A stretch of 64,000 bases of DNA. Source: Bemisia tabaci. Lineage: Eukaryota > Arthropoda > Insecta > Hemiptera > Aleyrodidae. Positions 33,452 to 43,496 of this stretch are shown in pieces (positions within the stretch are counted from its first letter, which is position 1; each line of letters opens with the position of its first letter). A program made the translations under genes and the position numbers. The stretch spans positions 76,009,912 to 76,073,911 of the forward strand of contig NC_092793.1 of NCBI RefSeq assembly GCF_918797505.1, read 5' to 3'. Below the pieces are notes generated by a model. That model had not been told where the DNA came from and searched no databases. It saw only the letters and a program-made list of their open reading frames with translations.

Positions 33452-34181
33452 AGCGGACTAACCAAAGTCATTGTAAGTTTTTTTTACACCCTTCCTCAGT
33501 ATTTTTCTTAAAATTTGTGCATTTGAAAGTTATTTTATACGTGGAGGAACATTATGCTTCTTCCAGTCTTTTAAATTGCAAGTAACGAGCGCCTAACTTT
33601 GAAATAATCTGATTCCAGGAGCTTGAATCGCGTTTCAGTGCCCCCTCAACCTACTGTGCGCAGGGCGGGGGAGGGGGGAGGGGTAATTGCCTGAGGTCAA
33701 ACATGTTAAAATATACTTAATCTACGGAATAAGTTGTACCACATACAAGAAAATTATAGTTCTTGAAGCCTTTGCATTTGCCCGTAACAAGCGCCGAACT
33801 TCGGAAAAAAGCGATTTCGGGAGCTTAAATGACGTTTTGGGGCCACTTTAGCCTACCGTAAGGGGGGTAGGTAATTACCTGAGGCCAAATCTGTTAAAAT
33901 ATCCTAAATCTACGCAAAAAGTTGTGTTAGAAACACCATCAATAATGGGTGTTGAGCATCTACAACTCCCTTAAAAACGGCAGTCAAATCGGCGAAAAGC
34001 GTGAAAATGCGCTTCTTCAGTTTTACGCGCTGCATCTTTCCCCTGTTTTCGGCACCATTTACCCTTGACGTAAAGGCCTCAAATTTTTTTTACAGTGTTT
34101 TTACATCAAATAGAACCAATCTAGGGGGTGCTGCTCATTAAATTCCAAAAAGTCCAAAATAAGGGCCACCCTAGTATTCAT

Positions 34182-34787
34182 CCCGCGGACCAGAGGATAG
34201 AGGAAAGTCCTATCAATTAAGGAAAATGGAAATCGATTTCAAGTCGGTCTTTTGTTCGTTCGCAGCTCCCAAGGCTCGGTGGGTGCCACGCAGTCATCGG
34301 GAGTAAATATATTCGTGGTCCAGTAAGGTTTTGCCTCTCGCTGTTTTCGATGATCAGAAGTGTTTTCTTTTTTCTTTCATGAGGACTCTCGATGACTGAG
34401 AAAACACGTAGGATTTTTCTTGGCGGGAAAAACAATGCATTCTTGAAGAAAGTTTTGAACTATTAGAATCATCGGGCGATGTTTCTTTGAAATTACAGGA
34501 AGTTTTAAGTCTTCGCACAAGGGATGAAAATCGCGCGTGAAAACTTCGTCCCAAAAACGTGTCGTTTACCACACGAAATAACCTGTGCGTTGCAACCGCT
34601 CGGGCAGGGTAGAATTATCCTTCAGGGACTGGTCATTAAGGGCCTCAAATCCCTAAGTTTAAGAGCCCCATGGCACCCAAAACTCCAGTCTTGGGGCCTC
34701 GCTAAATCCGTCTTTTAGACCAAAAAGACCCCTTGAGGATCTACAATTTAAAAAAAAAGCTCGGACATGAATTGCTCAGCTATATTC
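34182..34787. other. Unannotated spacer
   Basis: No gene or defined repeat is seen. Confidence 0.35.
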
Positions 34788-34884
34788 TAGAAAAGAAAAA
34801 AAATAGAATTACATTCGAGTCAATTTCGCAACCTTAGAACGGAGTTGCATTCCTTCGTCCGGGAAAGGAAGCACTGAACTACCG
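34788..34884. repeat. Fragment of the ACGAAGGAACGTAAC-ended MITE
   Basis: The segment 'gagtcaatttcgcaacctta' followed by 'gttgcattccttcgtccggg' matches the right end of 36117-36343. The left half is absent. Confidence 0.5.
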
Positions 34885-35519
34885 ACTCGATAGAATGTTC
34901 GCTGCCGGAGCTCTGGGGTTTTTAAACCGATTTTGCGCGGCAAAACAATCGATATGTATCGATATCGAATGGATTAGTCACTCGATCAGTTGACTCCGAC
35001 CCTGGGACGGACCTGCGTCCATAGATCTCGCCTCTGCGAGCATCATCCAGGAGTGAGGAACGGACGATGAATGGGCAGCACGGGGCATGGGTACCTTCGA
35101 CTCCCCGGCGGGGGATCCTGCCGGGGGGGGGGGGGGGGGGCGCCGAGGAAGCGCCTCGCGGTTGACTCACCGCGAGACCGCGACGAGCCAGTCAGTCCCG
35201 CGAAGACACAAAGCCGGGACCGGGGTTCGCGCGGCGCGAGGATGAGACTGACCAAGGTCACGGCTACGAGTGTCATTCCCACCGAACAATTATACCTTAT
35301 ATTTTTAATAAAGTTCACCATCCGCCCAAGGACAAGGGCCCGGGCCCCCCGATCCGATGACCGCCGCGCCACCTGCCGTCTGCCCGCTCCAGTTCGGCCT
35401 CTATTAATCGTTGCTCATCGCCGCATCTCGACGCCTCGTTAATAGCTGACCAGCCTCCTCGCCGTTTAGCTCCTCGCGGAAAGCGTCGCTCCTATGCTAA
35501 TTGAGAGGATCTAGGACCG
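34885..35519. other. GC-rich spacer with poly-G run
   Basis: GC-rich DNA (35000-35480) contains a G run at 35113-35130. Overlapping short frames have no recognisable domain. Confidence 0.35.
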
Positions 35520-35521
35520 TA

Positions 35522-35774
35522 CTGCCGTGCTAAGGAAAAACGCTGTACGAGCCTTCAGGCGTTGCCAAGTGTCCTCCGATAAAAACTGAATTTACCAGGA
35601 AAATTCTGAAAATTATTTTCCAAAATTTTCAGACAATTTTGTGCGTAATTTAATCTAAAATATCCGAAAATTTCATGGACAAATGTGCATGAATGTCGTC
35701 AAAAATACATGTTTTATCAAGGGAAATTTGGCAACGCTCGAATGTTCATACGGCGTTCTTCCTTCGCGTGGCAG
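35522..35774. mobile_element. CTGCCGTGCTAAGG-family MITE, TA target (copy i)
   Basis: The left end CTGCCGTGCTAAGG is the cleanest example of the family. The inverted right end is CTGCCACGCGAAGG. TA flanks both sides (35520-35521, 35775-35776). Length is 253 bp, as in copies b, d, e and f. Confidence 0.87.
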
Positions 35775-35776
35775 TA

Positions 35777-36116
35777 CCGTCCTAGTCGTTCCTCGAACAG
35801 CTCCTCCGGGAGGCCTCATGAATTACGTAACGCACTCTTTCGGCGTTTTTGACCCCAAGCTTTTGTGATGGAGCTCCCTATCTGTTAACGCGCTAAAACA
35901 AAATGACGTAACGCTGCGAGCGGGAGGGAGAGCGTTACGCAATTTTTGAACGACCCCTTCCCTTAGTGAGGATCTATTTGGTCGCTATTGTGATAAGTTA
36001 AACAGCACCGTGTAAAGTACCATTCCAACGAATCTTCAGCAAAATCAGTCAGTCTTCGGAAATAGAGCTGCTGGGGAATTCGTGTGGATCCTCCTTACTG
36101 CGGTGTCTTATTGTTT
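35777..36116. other. Unannotated spacer
   Basis: No gene or defined repeat is seen. Confidence 0.35.
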
Positions 36117-36343
36117 ATATCGTCACGAAAGAACGTAACTATATTTCAATGTTGCCAAATTTCCCCTCGCAAATTGCAGTTTCATCAGGAGAATTTTGGG
36201 GTTTCGTTTCGTAATCGAAATTTCCCTGACTTAAAATATTTGGGGGGAATTGCACGGATACATTCTTGTAAAAAATTGAATTGTTTGAGTCAATTTTGCA
36301 ACCTTGGAATGGTGGTACGTTCCTTCGTCTGGGAAATAACGGT
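36117..36343. mobile_element. MITE with ACGAAGGAACGTAAC-type ends (copy 2)
   Basis: The left end 'cgtcacgaaagaacgtaac' pairs with the right end 'gtacgttccttcgtctggg'. 'caatgttgccaaatttcc' and 'caattttgcaaccttgga' flank the interior. It is similar to 15143-15390. Confidence 0.6.
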
Positions 36344-36939
36344 ATGACAGGTGAAATGGCACGATTTTAGCACCACCTGATGGCGCGAAGGCGTTTTGAT
36401 TTTCACTCTCACCTTAGTATAAAATACGTCCTAACGCTTCTGATGAATGCATCATATGGTTAAGTTTCTGATTTTTTGAATTCAAAGTAATTTTCCTTTT
36501 GTATTTGTAAAGAAAAATTTCTCCAGCAATTTTTGTCGGTAACTCGAGTGTACCAATATCTAAATCCCCAAAATTTTCGGCACCGAGGTCTCTGCGCTCG
36601 TGAACGGTCACGTTTTCGGCGAATCTATTTTTTTCGCGGATCCGAGCACCCCGAAACGATTTCTTGTCACGCGCACCTGACCCGCACGCGAGGTTGTTGG
36701 TCCCCTCGTTACAATTCACGTTTTCCCACGGATGTGATCACGCGTTTCGGAAATCTGGCAAGCCTGGCCTGTCACTCGCACCCACTTCTGTATGGAACAT
36801 CGGTAACATTCTGGCGCAGATTAAGCCCCGAGGCTTTGTTTGTCCGCGGCCCTCCCTCGCCGTGTGTATCCATGTCCTTATTTTATATTTCGATTTTAAT
36901 CCCTCCTAATGAAAAAAATGCCATCGATCCCACTCGCCG
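36344..36939. other. Unannotated spacer
   Basis: Mixed-composition DNA without gene or defined repeat. Frames around 36533-36964 are open but show no domain. Confidence 0.35.
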
Positions 36940-37179
36940 GCGCACAGTGGATCGAGTCAATTAGAGAGGTCGGGCATGAAATTTTTTACTTAAACTGGAA
37001 ATTTTGACGTTCATTTCGTCACATTTTAAACTTCAAGGGGTGCTCATGAAAGGAAATTTCACGAGAAAACCATTGGAATCACTTTCAAAACCTCAAAATT
37101 TTTATGAACGGAGTCATAAGCGTTTAAAGGTTTCCAAATTTTGTCCGACCTCTCCTATTGACTCGATCCACCGTGCGGC
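36940..37179. mobile_element. Palindromic MITE with GCRCACAGTGGATCGA ends (copy 2)
   Basis: The left end 'ggcgcacagtggatcgagtc' pairs with the right end 'gactcgatccaccgtgcggc'. 'gagaggtcgggcatgaaatt' matches 'ttttgtccgacctctcctat' inverted. The length is about 240 bp, as in copy 1 at 26258. Confidence 0.75.
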
Positions 37180-37432
37180 GTTGTGAATCGCGTTTTTGAT
37201 CGGATTAAAGGAATTCACCCGGAATCGTCGAACGCTGTGCATGAGTTTGCCCTCGTTGATTCGGACCTCGGCTCGTTCATTGCACGTGCCAATTCCATAA
37301 CCTTGCCGTGAGAACCACTTCATGCTCGGCAGAACTTTAGTCCCTCGAGTAAAAATGTGTTTTTCTCGCATCCAAAGCATATTTTTCAAGTATTGGACAT
37401 CAACAGGGACTAATGGAGCACTTTGTTGTGTT

Positions 37433-37729
37433 CAAGGTGTCTACAAGTCCGGAAAGTTCGGAAATAGTTCCAATTTTTCATGGCGGTCTGGAAGTACTGA
37501 AAATGTGCGGAAATCCCGAAGAAAGTCCGGAATTTTGTTCATTTTTGTGTCATGTTTGTCGCAATTTGAGTGAAAAATTCAAATTTTTCAAATTTCGTCA
37601 AAGAAGGGTACTGAAAAAGTATGAATTTTTCCGTTGAGGAGGCACTGAATTTCTTGGAAATGTACTGAAAAAGTACTGTAAAAGAACTGATTTTTGGTCA
37701 GCCTGTTTTAGTCGTCTTTTGACACCCTG
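37433..37729. mobile_element. ~297-bp MITE with GTACTGAAAAAGTACTG repeats, copy 2
   Basis: It begins CAAGGTGTCTACAAGTCCGG and ends '...gccтgttttag' region followed by GACACCCTG at 37729 (read as plain bases c-c-t-g). The interior repeats 'tccggaa' and 'gtactgaaaaagtactg' as in 1557-1862. Confidence 0.65.
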
Positions 37730-38384
37730 TACCAATCAGCTCCTCCTCGCTAGAACTTCTATACCCCAAATGTTTCTGGTTTTACTGTAAGCATAGATCT
37801 CGTTTCGACCTCTCCGCGCACAGCGATAGATATGTCCCGAACGCAGGTTTTTCGTTGGAGAAACGAGACGAGAACGAGGATAAAGAGCGTGTCGAGAGCC
37901 CCGAAATCCCGGCCGCACCGAAGAAGAACAGCGCACGAACAACTCGAAGGATGCCAGATTTCTGACGTTAGAATATAATTTAGCGAGAAAATCCGCGGGT
38001 ATCCTGCTAGGTTGGGCAGCGTCGGAGTGCCCTTAAGACGTTTTTGCCGAGGAGGAGCCACGGGCGGGCGCGCTCGTTCCACTCGACGGCGCGTCGGGCG
38101 TCGGGCGTCGCGACGCGGCGCGGCGGCCGACGACGTCAGCGACACTTATTACGAGTTCATCACGATCTTGACATTGTGTCCGTCCGTCTGTGCCGCTGCT
38201 CACTTTCATTCACAAATCATCGACACGAAGCGAAGCCGCCGCCTCATGGCAGCGGGGCCACTGGACCAGCCGTGCCTTTGTCCGCGCTTCGCTTACGCAA
38301 CGCATTCGCTCCACGTGGTCCAAGGCTTCCACGCGACGCCCAACAGGAGTTTACGCCCGCCATTTTCTCACGTCGACCGGCACC
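37730..38384. other. Spacer with CpG-rich part
   Basis: From about 38010 to 38130 the sequence is CpG-rich. No coding exon or element is defined. Confidence 0.35.
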
Positions 38385-38757
38385 TAGAACTTGAACATAG
38401 AGTACATAGAGTCGTAATGTAAATGGGAGAGCTGGCGCCATGTTTTGCTCGACGAATTCCGAGCCCGGTGTGCGCCGAGTTCGGGTCGCTTTTTCGATAC
38501 ATTTTCGATCCAAAATGGCGGTGTGGAATACGTGGTAATTCCTATCTCCTTTGTTGTTGTTGTTGTTGTTGTTTGTTGTTGTTGTTGTGTTGTCATCGGA
38601 TGGCCGGGTACCCGTGTATCGCAAACAATCGATTATGTATCGAAAAAGTGACCCGGCGTCACACAGGAGTCTCGGAATTCGGGACATGGAAAATGCTTAA
38701 AAGTGGCGCCAGCTCTCCCACTTACATTACGACTCTATGTACTCTATGAACTTGAAT
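38385..38757. mobile_element. ~370-bp inverted-repeat element containing a TTG microsatellite
   Basis: Arms of about 46 bp, starting 'catagagtacatagagtcg' at 38396-38441 and inverted at 38703-38749, enclose a unique centre. The centre holds a (TTG)n microsatellite at 38551-38592. A weaker second layer of pairing ('gacgaattccgag' with 'ctcggaattcggg') lies inside. The outer borders are approximate. Confidence 0.6.
38551..38592. repeat. TTG/CAA microsatellite
   Basis: It is a 42-bp run of TTG units with two interruptions. Open frames across it (poly-Q, poly-T or poly-V in different frames) are by-products of the repeat. Confidence 0.9.
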
Positions 38758-38764
38758 CACTGTA

Positions 38765-39540
38765 TTTCCGTCCTAAGGAAGAACGCCGTATGAACCTTCA
38801 GACGTTGCCAAATGAATCAGTGAGTTCGAAAACACACCAACTCGGAAAAAAAATTGTTCAGGAAGCACCTAAAACTGCGCAGCGGGCGAAGAAGTTAGTT
38901 CGAGAGAAACATTTTTGGTGCCAAAGGACAAGTACTTGGAGACTTTGTAAAGCACCAAGCTGAAATCGATACACCATGTTTGAAGACAGCGAATTGAGCT
39001 TTTAAAAATTTCCGAGTTGGTGTGTTTTCGTTCTCACCGACTTTTATAGACTGATTTTTCGTAGTCTGCCCTGAAAAATTTATTTTTTTCGACCTGAATA
39101 AAGTTTGAATATTTATATAACTTGATGGTACAAGGTATACATGAACCGAAAAAGAAAACCGCAAAATCGGATGGTCACCCGTTTCCCTTGAAATGGCCAA
39201 AAATTGGTATTTCCAATGAAATACTCCGATTTTTCCCTTTTCCCGTCGCTGTTTCGAGCACTTCTGATTGCAATTTCGAAATTTCCTTTTGCGTGCAGAT
39301 GCTTCTATCCGTAAGTGTTACTAAACCGTAAAAAAGTGAAAATCGAAAAAAAACCCGAGTTGGTGTGTTTTCGAACTCACTGATTCAAATATCCTTCGAT
39401 AAAGCACGGATTTCCTGGTAAACTTATATTTTCCTTCCAACTTTTCAGATAATTTTGTTCGCAATTTCATCTAAAGATCCCGAAGGTATCAAGGAAGAAT
39501 ATTCATACCATTCCTCAAAAATAAACATTTCATCGGCGGC
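38765..39540. mobile_element. CTGCCGTGCTAAGG-family MITE (copy j) split by a nested element
   Basis: The left part starts TTTCCGTCCTAAGG after TA (38763-38764), and includes 'gaacgccgtatgaaccttc' up to 'gacgttgccaaat'. It resumes at 39387 with 'aaatatccttcgataaagc' and continues as family interior until about 39540, where the right terminus is missing. Confidence 0.65.
38814..39386. mobile_element. 573-bp nested element with GAATCAGTGAGTTCGAAAAC ends, TSD AAAT
   Basis: The ends GAATCAGTGAGTTCGAAAAC and their inverse are flanked by AAAT on both sides (38810-38813, 39387-39390). The inverted terminal sequence 'ccgagttggtgtgttttcg' appears a third time inside, at 39012-39031, so the element may be a fusion of two copies. 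No coding region. The superfamily is not assigned. Confidence 0.75.
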
Positions 39541-42197
39541 GAGCTAAAAAAGCGTCAGTCACTCCTCCGCGTGTGTGTGATCTAAATAAGCTTGCCATTC
39601 ACAGTGATACCACTATTCGACCACGTGGGAGCTCGGATTGCCTACACTATAAATTGAAGGCGAATTGGCGTTGCGTTAAAATCTCCTCTCGTGGCGTGGC
39701 TATCTCGAAACAACATTGTGCTCATTGTCAGTTGTGACATCTCGCGCTCCACGGGACAAAATGTATAAATCGCATGTAAGGCAGCCTTTGATAGTGTTGT
39801 CTCCATGAAGCGATTGTCTCATCTTTGAAACGGAGATCTTGAGTTTTGCGCACCGCGATTTTCTTCGCATGGACCGCCATTACTTGTTTCACGATCAAGT
39901 CGAAGGACCCCTGAACGCACGCGTCTGCGTGTCTGGTCTCCAACAAAGCTGATCGTTGTCTGACCTTTAAAATTCGACTCGAGGTATTTGACCGTGCCGC
40001 TTCCTACCCAAGTCCCCGTCTATTGTCCTAAATTCGAATTAGTCTCTGACCGTGGCGGAAACGCAATGCTAATTCAGCCGATTAAACGAGATTTAATCGC
40101 CGTTCGCTTCCTATTTCTTTGTTTTCTGTATTTTGCGTCTAGCCGGTGGATTTCTTTTCGTATGATTGAATATTTGGCGCCCTCGAGCTTTGAAAGGCAA
40201 GAGCTTTTGAACTGCTAACTTGTCAAAAAAAAAAAAAGAAAAATAATGCAAAACATTCAGAATTTTCTCGCCCACCCACTGATAGAGCCGAACTTTTTTC
40301 CGCAACATCTTCCGAATGATAGCCCATGAAACAAGTGTAAAAATTGATGTTAAATCAAATGAAAGCTTCTTTTTTCAATTTCAAAAGGTATCGTCCTTCT
40401 GCAAACTATTTTACGGAAGATCGTCCAATTTTTCTGTTGTTTATGTTTACATTAAGAACCTGCTATTGTATACCTGTACATCTCTTCCTATTTTTATGGA
40501 TATGTTTCTGTACCTTTCCTTTTCATCGCGTTTATTTTTACTTTTACCGAGTGACCGGTTTTTGAAGAATCTCGTAACTTTCGGTGAAGTCAGGATTCTG
40601 TACTGTAGGCACCACGAGCAGATAGCTTCAGATTGTCAAAATTACAATAAGAATATTTATCGCTCCACCGAAGCACCGAAAATTTGTTGCTCCGTCTTAC
40701 TGTGTCGTGACTACAAAACTTTCGCACGGATCAATGATTCTATCCAACCGCCTCGAGTAACGTCATTTAACGTCGAGGAAAATGGCGGCCAAACCCCAAC
40801 TGCCCTGTAATTTTACTCGATTAACCTGGAGTTGAGCTCCTCTCAGCTCTGTTCGCCGAGAACAACGAATGTCTTACTGTAGCTCCTCGCAGATGCGGGT
40901 TTTCACAATTGCTAAGTGACGAGGAATCGAGCAGTGGCGGTTACGCTCTCGTGTAACTACTCGGCGCCTTTGGCGAAAAACCTCTCAACTCCAGCGAGAG
41001 CTCTATGTCTATCGGAGGTTTGGCCGAGCGCGGCAGTGGCAAGCACATGGTCAGCCGCGACGCGACGAAGCAGACCTTGGGAGCGTTCTTTCAACCGCTT
41101 CTCCGCGGTACCTTACTCCTGCCGCGCTAAGCTAGAACCGCCTAACTCCCGTGGGGAACCCCGTGGAGATACGTGGTTGTTTCCGAGCACGGTAGACTTC
41201 CTCCCATTCCGCCGGGCCGGGCTTCTCCCGCCATCGCTCGTCATTCATCTGTGTCGCTGTCTCGGTGCGTATTTATAGTAGCAGACCCGACGTTGCCGCC
41301 TCATCGCCATCTCCACGAATACTCAGAGCGGAATTGAAGGGTTTCCCCGTCGATTTGGCAACAGGCCGGGCTCTCAGGTCTAGTGGTACTTACAACTCGT
41401 TTATTTCGCGCCGAAGCGGGGGGGGGGGGGGGATGCTGATTTTTCACTAACCATTGGCAATTATTTTTATCGCTCTCTCGATATGTGCTCTGCATTCCTG
41501 TGCGTGGCCGGAGAGAGGTAACCTTGCGCGCGCGGCACTGCTCAGGAAGTTATTCGTCGTCGAAAATCGCGGATATCCCCTCAATGAAGTCGGAGGAGAG
41601 ACTAGAGTTTTCCAGGGCTGTGCAATTTGTGCCTTATGAGAGTTGAAACTGTCGCAATACGCGTCCTTAATTTAATAATTGAAGTAAAGTAAAATAATTA
41701 AAATAAAGCGTGTTCGTCATTGAAATCTGTTGATTATCTTCAATGAAGATTTCCTTCAACATCGTAGGTATGCAATTTGAGCTACACAGGAGTTTGCATA
41801 GTTGTATCATATGTTTTACTTTTAGTGCGCGCACTCGGCATAGAATCTGAGCTCTGATTCATATCTGAAGCTTTCAAAATTTTATCGCGGTTGGGTGGTT
41901 TTTAACTACCAGGAGAATTTTCTCAGCTTGTCTCAGAAACGACGTATCAGTCTCCGATTTTTCTTGACTGAAAGGTGTATTCAAGAACATACGTTCGGTT
42001 CCTGACTTCCCAAGCTTTCAATTTTGTCCTTGATGAATCTAGGTACGGAGGTACCGTGCCAATTTCTATGAATGTTGGATTATCAATCATCAAATGCGAA
42101 TAATCTCTGCAATAATTTGCCGGTTTTTTGGTGACATTGAAATTGATGGGGTTTTTATGAGGCCGGAGAGACCTCTATTTTTTAGCTGTTGTTCTCA
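39541..42197. other. Unannotated 2.7-kb stretch upstream of the mex-3 exon
   Basis: No exon, RNA gene or bounded element is recognised. It is GC-rich at 40800-41640 with a poly-G run at 41420-41432. If mex-3 uses the acceptor at 42512-42513, at least the proximal part is intron. Confidence 0.35.
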
Positions 42198-42430
42198 TGA
42201 TTGAATCGGACGTGCGAAATCGGCTAATGTCCATTTTTCCAGTCTTCAGTTTTTTTTTGAGTTGATACTACTTTTCGGAGTTGGATTCAACCAAGTTGTG
42301 TTAATACTCGTCTCCAAGATACCTTAATCCCAAAACGAGTCCTTTCATCACTCTTATGGTTGTATCAACTCAAAAAAACTGAAGACTGGAAAAATGGACG
42401 TAAGCGGTTTTCGCACGTCCCGATTCAATT
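42198..42430. mobile_element. 233-bp palindromic MITE next to the mex-3 acceptor
   Basis: Arms of about 65 bp pair almost perfectly: 'ttgaatcggacgtgcgaaa' at 42201-42219 and inverted at 42408-42429, then 'ccagtcttcagtttttttt' against 'aaaaaaactgaagactgg'. The element ends about 83 bp upstream of the 3' splice site of the mex-3 exon. It encodes nothing. Confidence 0.75.
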
Positions 42431-42507
42431 GTTATGCTTACCACTATGATGCCATTATGGTTGTCATCGCTCCGGACAGAACTAACGGCTTGGTTTTTTT
42501 GGGTGTG

Positions 42508-42513
42508 TTGCAG
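42508..42513 (+). promoter_or_regulatory. 3' splice site of mex-3 terminal exon
   Basis: TTGCAG preceded by 'ggttttttttgggtgtg'-type pyrimidine/G-rich sequence. The choice is fixed by the KH1 reading frame: the intron is phase 1, between the G and GC of the Gly codon before CKIKAL, as in the conserved MEX3 sequence. Confidence 0.85.
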
Positions 42514-43496
42514 GCTGCAAGATCAAAGCGCTGCGCGCGAAAACGAACACGTACATCAAGACGCCGGTGCGAGGCGAGGAGCCGGTGTTCGTGGTGACAG
42601 GGCGGAAGGAGGACGTGGCGAAGGCGAAGCGGGAGATCATCTCGGCGGCGTCGCACTTCACGCAGATCCGGGCCTCGCGCAAGAACAACCTGGCCGGGGG
42701 CTCGCTCACGCCGCCCGGACCCCCGATCAACGTGCCCGGACACACGACGATCGAGGTGCGCGTCCCGTACCGCGTCGTGGGCCTCGTGGTCGGGCCCAAG
42801 GGCGCCACGATCAAGCGGATCCAGCACCAGACGCAGACCTACATCGTCACCCCCTCGCGCGACAAGGAGCCCGTCTTCGAGGTGACCGGCCTCCCCGAGA
42901 ACGTGGAGCAGGCCAAGCACGAGATCGAGGCCCACATCGCCGTCCGCACCGGCACCGGGAACATGTCCCCCGACGGCATGCTCTCCAACTCCCCCGTCAT
43001 GGAGGACGGCGACCTCCTCAACTCCCTCTGCAAGTCCGGCTTCGGCTCCCTCTTCAACTACACCAACTCGGACACCGCCCTCAGCTTCCCGCCCTTCTCC
43101 GGGAGCTCGGGCTGCAGCTCGGCCGGCTCCGCGTCGTCCAGCTCCTCCAATTCGGGCGCCAACCCCCTCAACGACCTCTGCAACATCTGGAACATGTCCT
43201 CCTCTCTGGATCGCGACGAAGGGATCGGCGACTCGCCCTCCTTCGAGACTGCCAACGCCACCTCGAATATCTGGTCGTACCCTTCGGTGACCCGCCAATC
43301 GGCGTCGCCCACCGACTCCCTGTGCGGCAAGAGGGATTGCGTCGTCTGCGGGGACAAGGAGGTGACGGCGGCTCTGGTCCCGTGCGGTCACAACCTCTTC
43401 TGCCTGGAGTGCGCCAACAAGATCAAGGGCAGCGCCAACGCCACCTGCCCCATCTGCAGCACCCTCGTCATGCAGGCCATCAGGATCATCTCTTAA
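42514..43496 (+). CDS. mex-3: MEX-3 family RNA-binding protein, terminal coding exon (5' part missing)
   Basis: Cytoplasmic RNA-binding protein that in animals controls translation and stability of target mRNAs; C. elegans MEX-3 represses the caudal homologue pal-1. The exon follows a good acceptor (pyrimidine tract, then TTGCAG at 42508-42513) and opens with the last two bases of a Gly codon. Numbering from the first full codon (Cys, 42516): residues 1-50 are the second half of KH1 ([20 protein letters not shown], then [14 protein letters not shown]); about 78-141 are KH2 with the GPKG loop at 93-96; 150-270 are Ser/Asn-rich low complexity; 275-326 are a C3HC4 RING with pattern C-x2-C-x11-C-x-H-x3-C-x2-C-x11-C-x2-C, ending in QAIRIIS. 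KH-KH-RING is the vertebrate MEX3 layout. The stop TAA is at 43494-43496. The exon is far more GC-rich than its surroundings. The first coding exon, which should hold the start and the KH1 GxxG loop, was not found in the window. Confidence 0.96.

Larger units (their letters stand above)
31543..34173. mobile_element. Giant foldback DNA transposon remnant, 2631 bp, 8-bp TSD
   Basis: The ends TAGGGTGGCCCTTATTTTGG and their inverse are perfect, flanked by the exact duplication GTATTCAT (31535-31542, 34174-34181). The left arm 31543-32620 and right arm 32954-34173 are inverse copies around a 333-bp centre. The arms match at nearly all positions compared, except for a 143-bp segment (33248-33390) missing from the left arm and a few substitutions. 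Decayed transposase-like coding sequence runs through centre and right arm. An 8-bp TSD fits hAT, P or related superfamilies; which one is not decided here. Confidence 0.9.

Noticed and set aside
38384..38687. Poly-Gln/poly-Asn encoding frames
   Set aside because: They are produced by the TTG microsatellite read in different frames inside an inverted-repeat element.
40933..41040. Another hAT MITE starting CAGTGGCGGTTACG
   Set aside because: No inverted right end and no 8-bp duplication were found downstream; eight matching bases alone are not enough.
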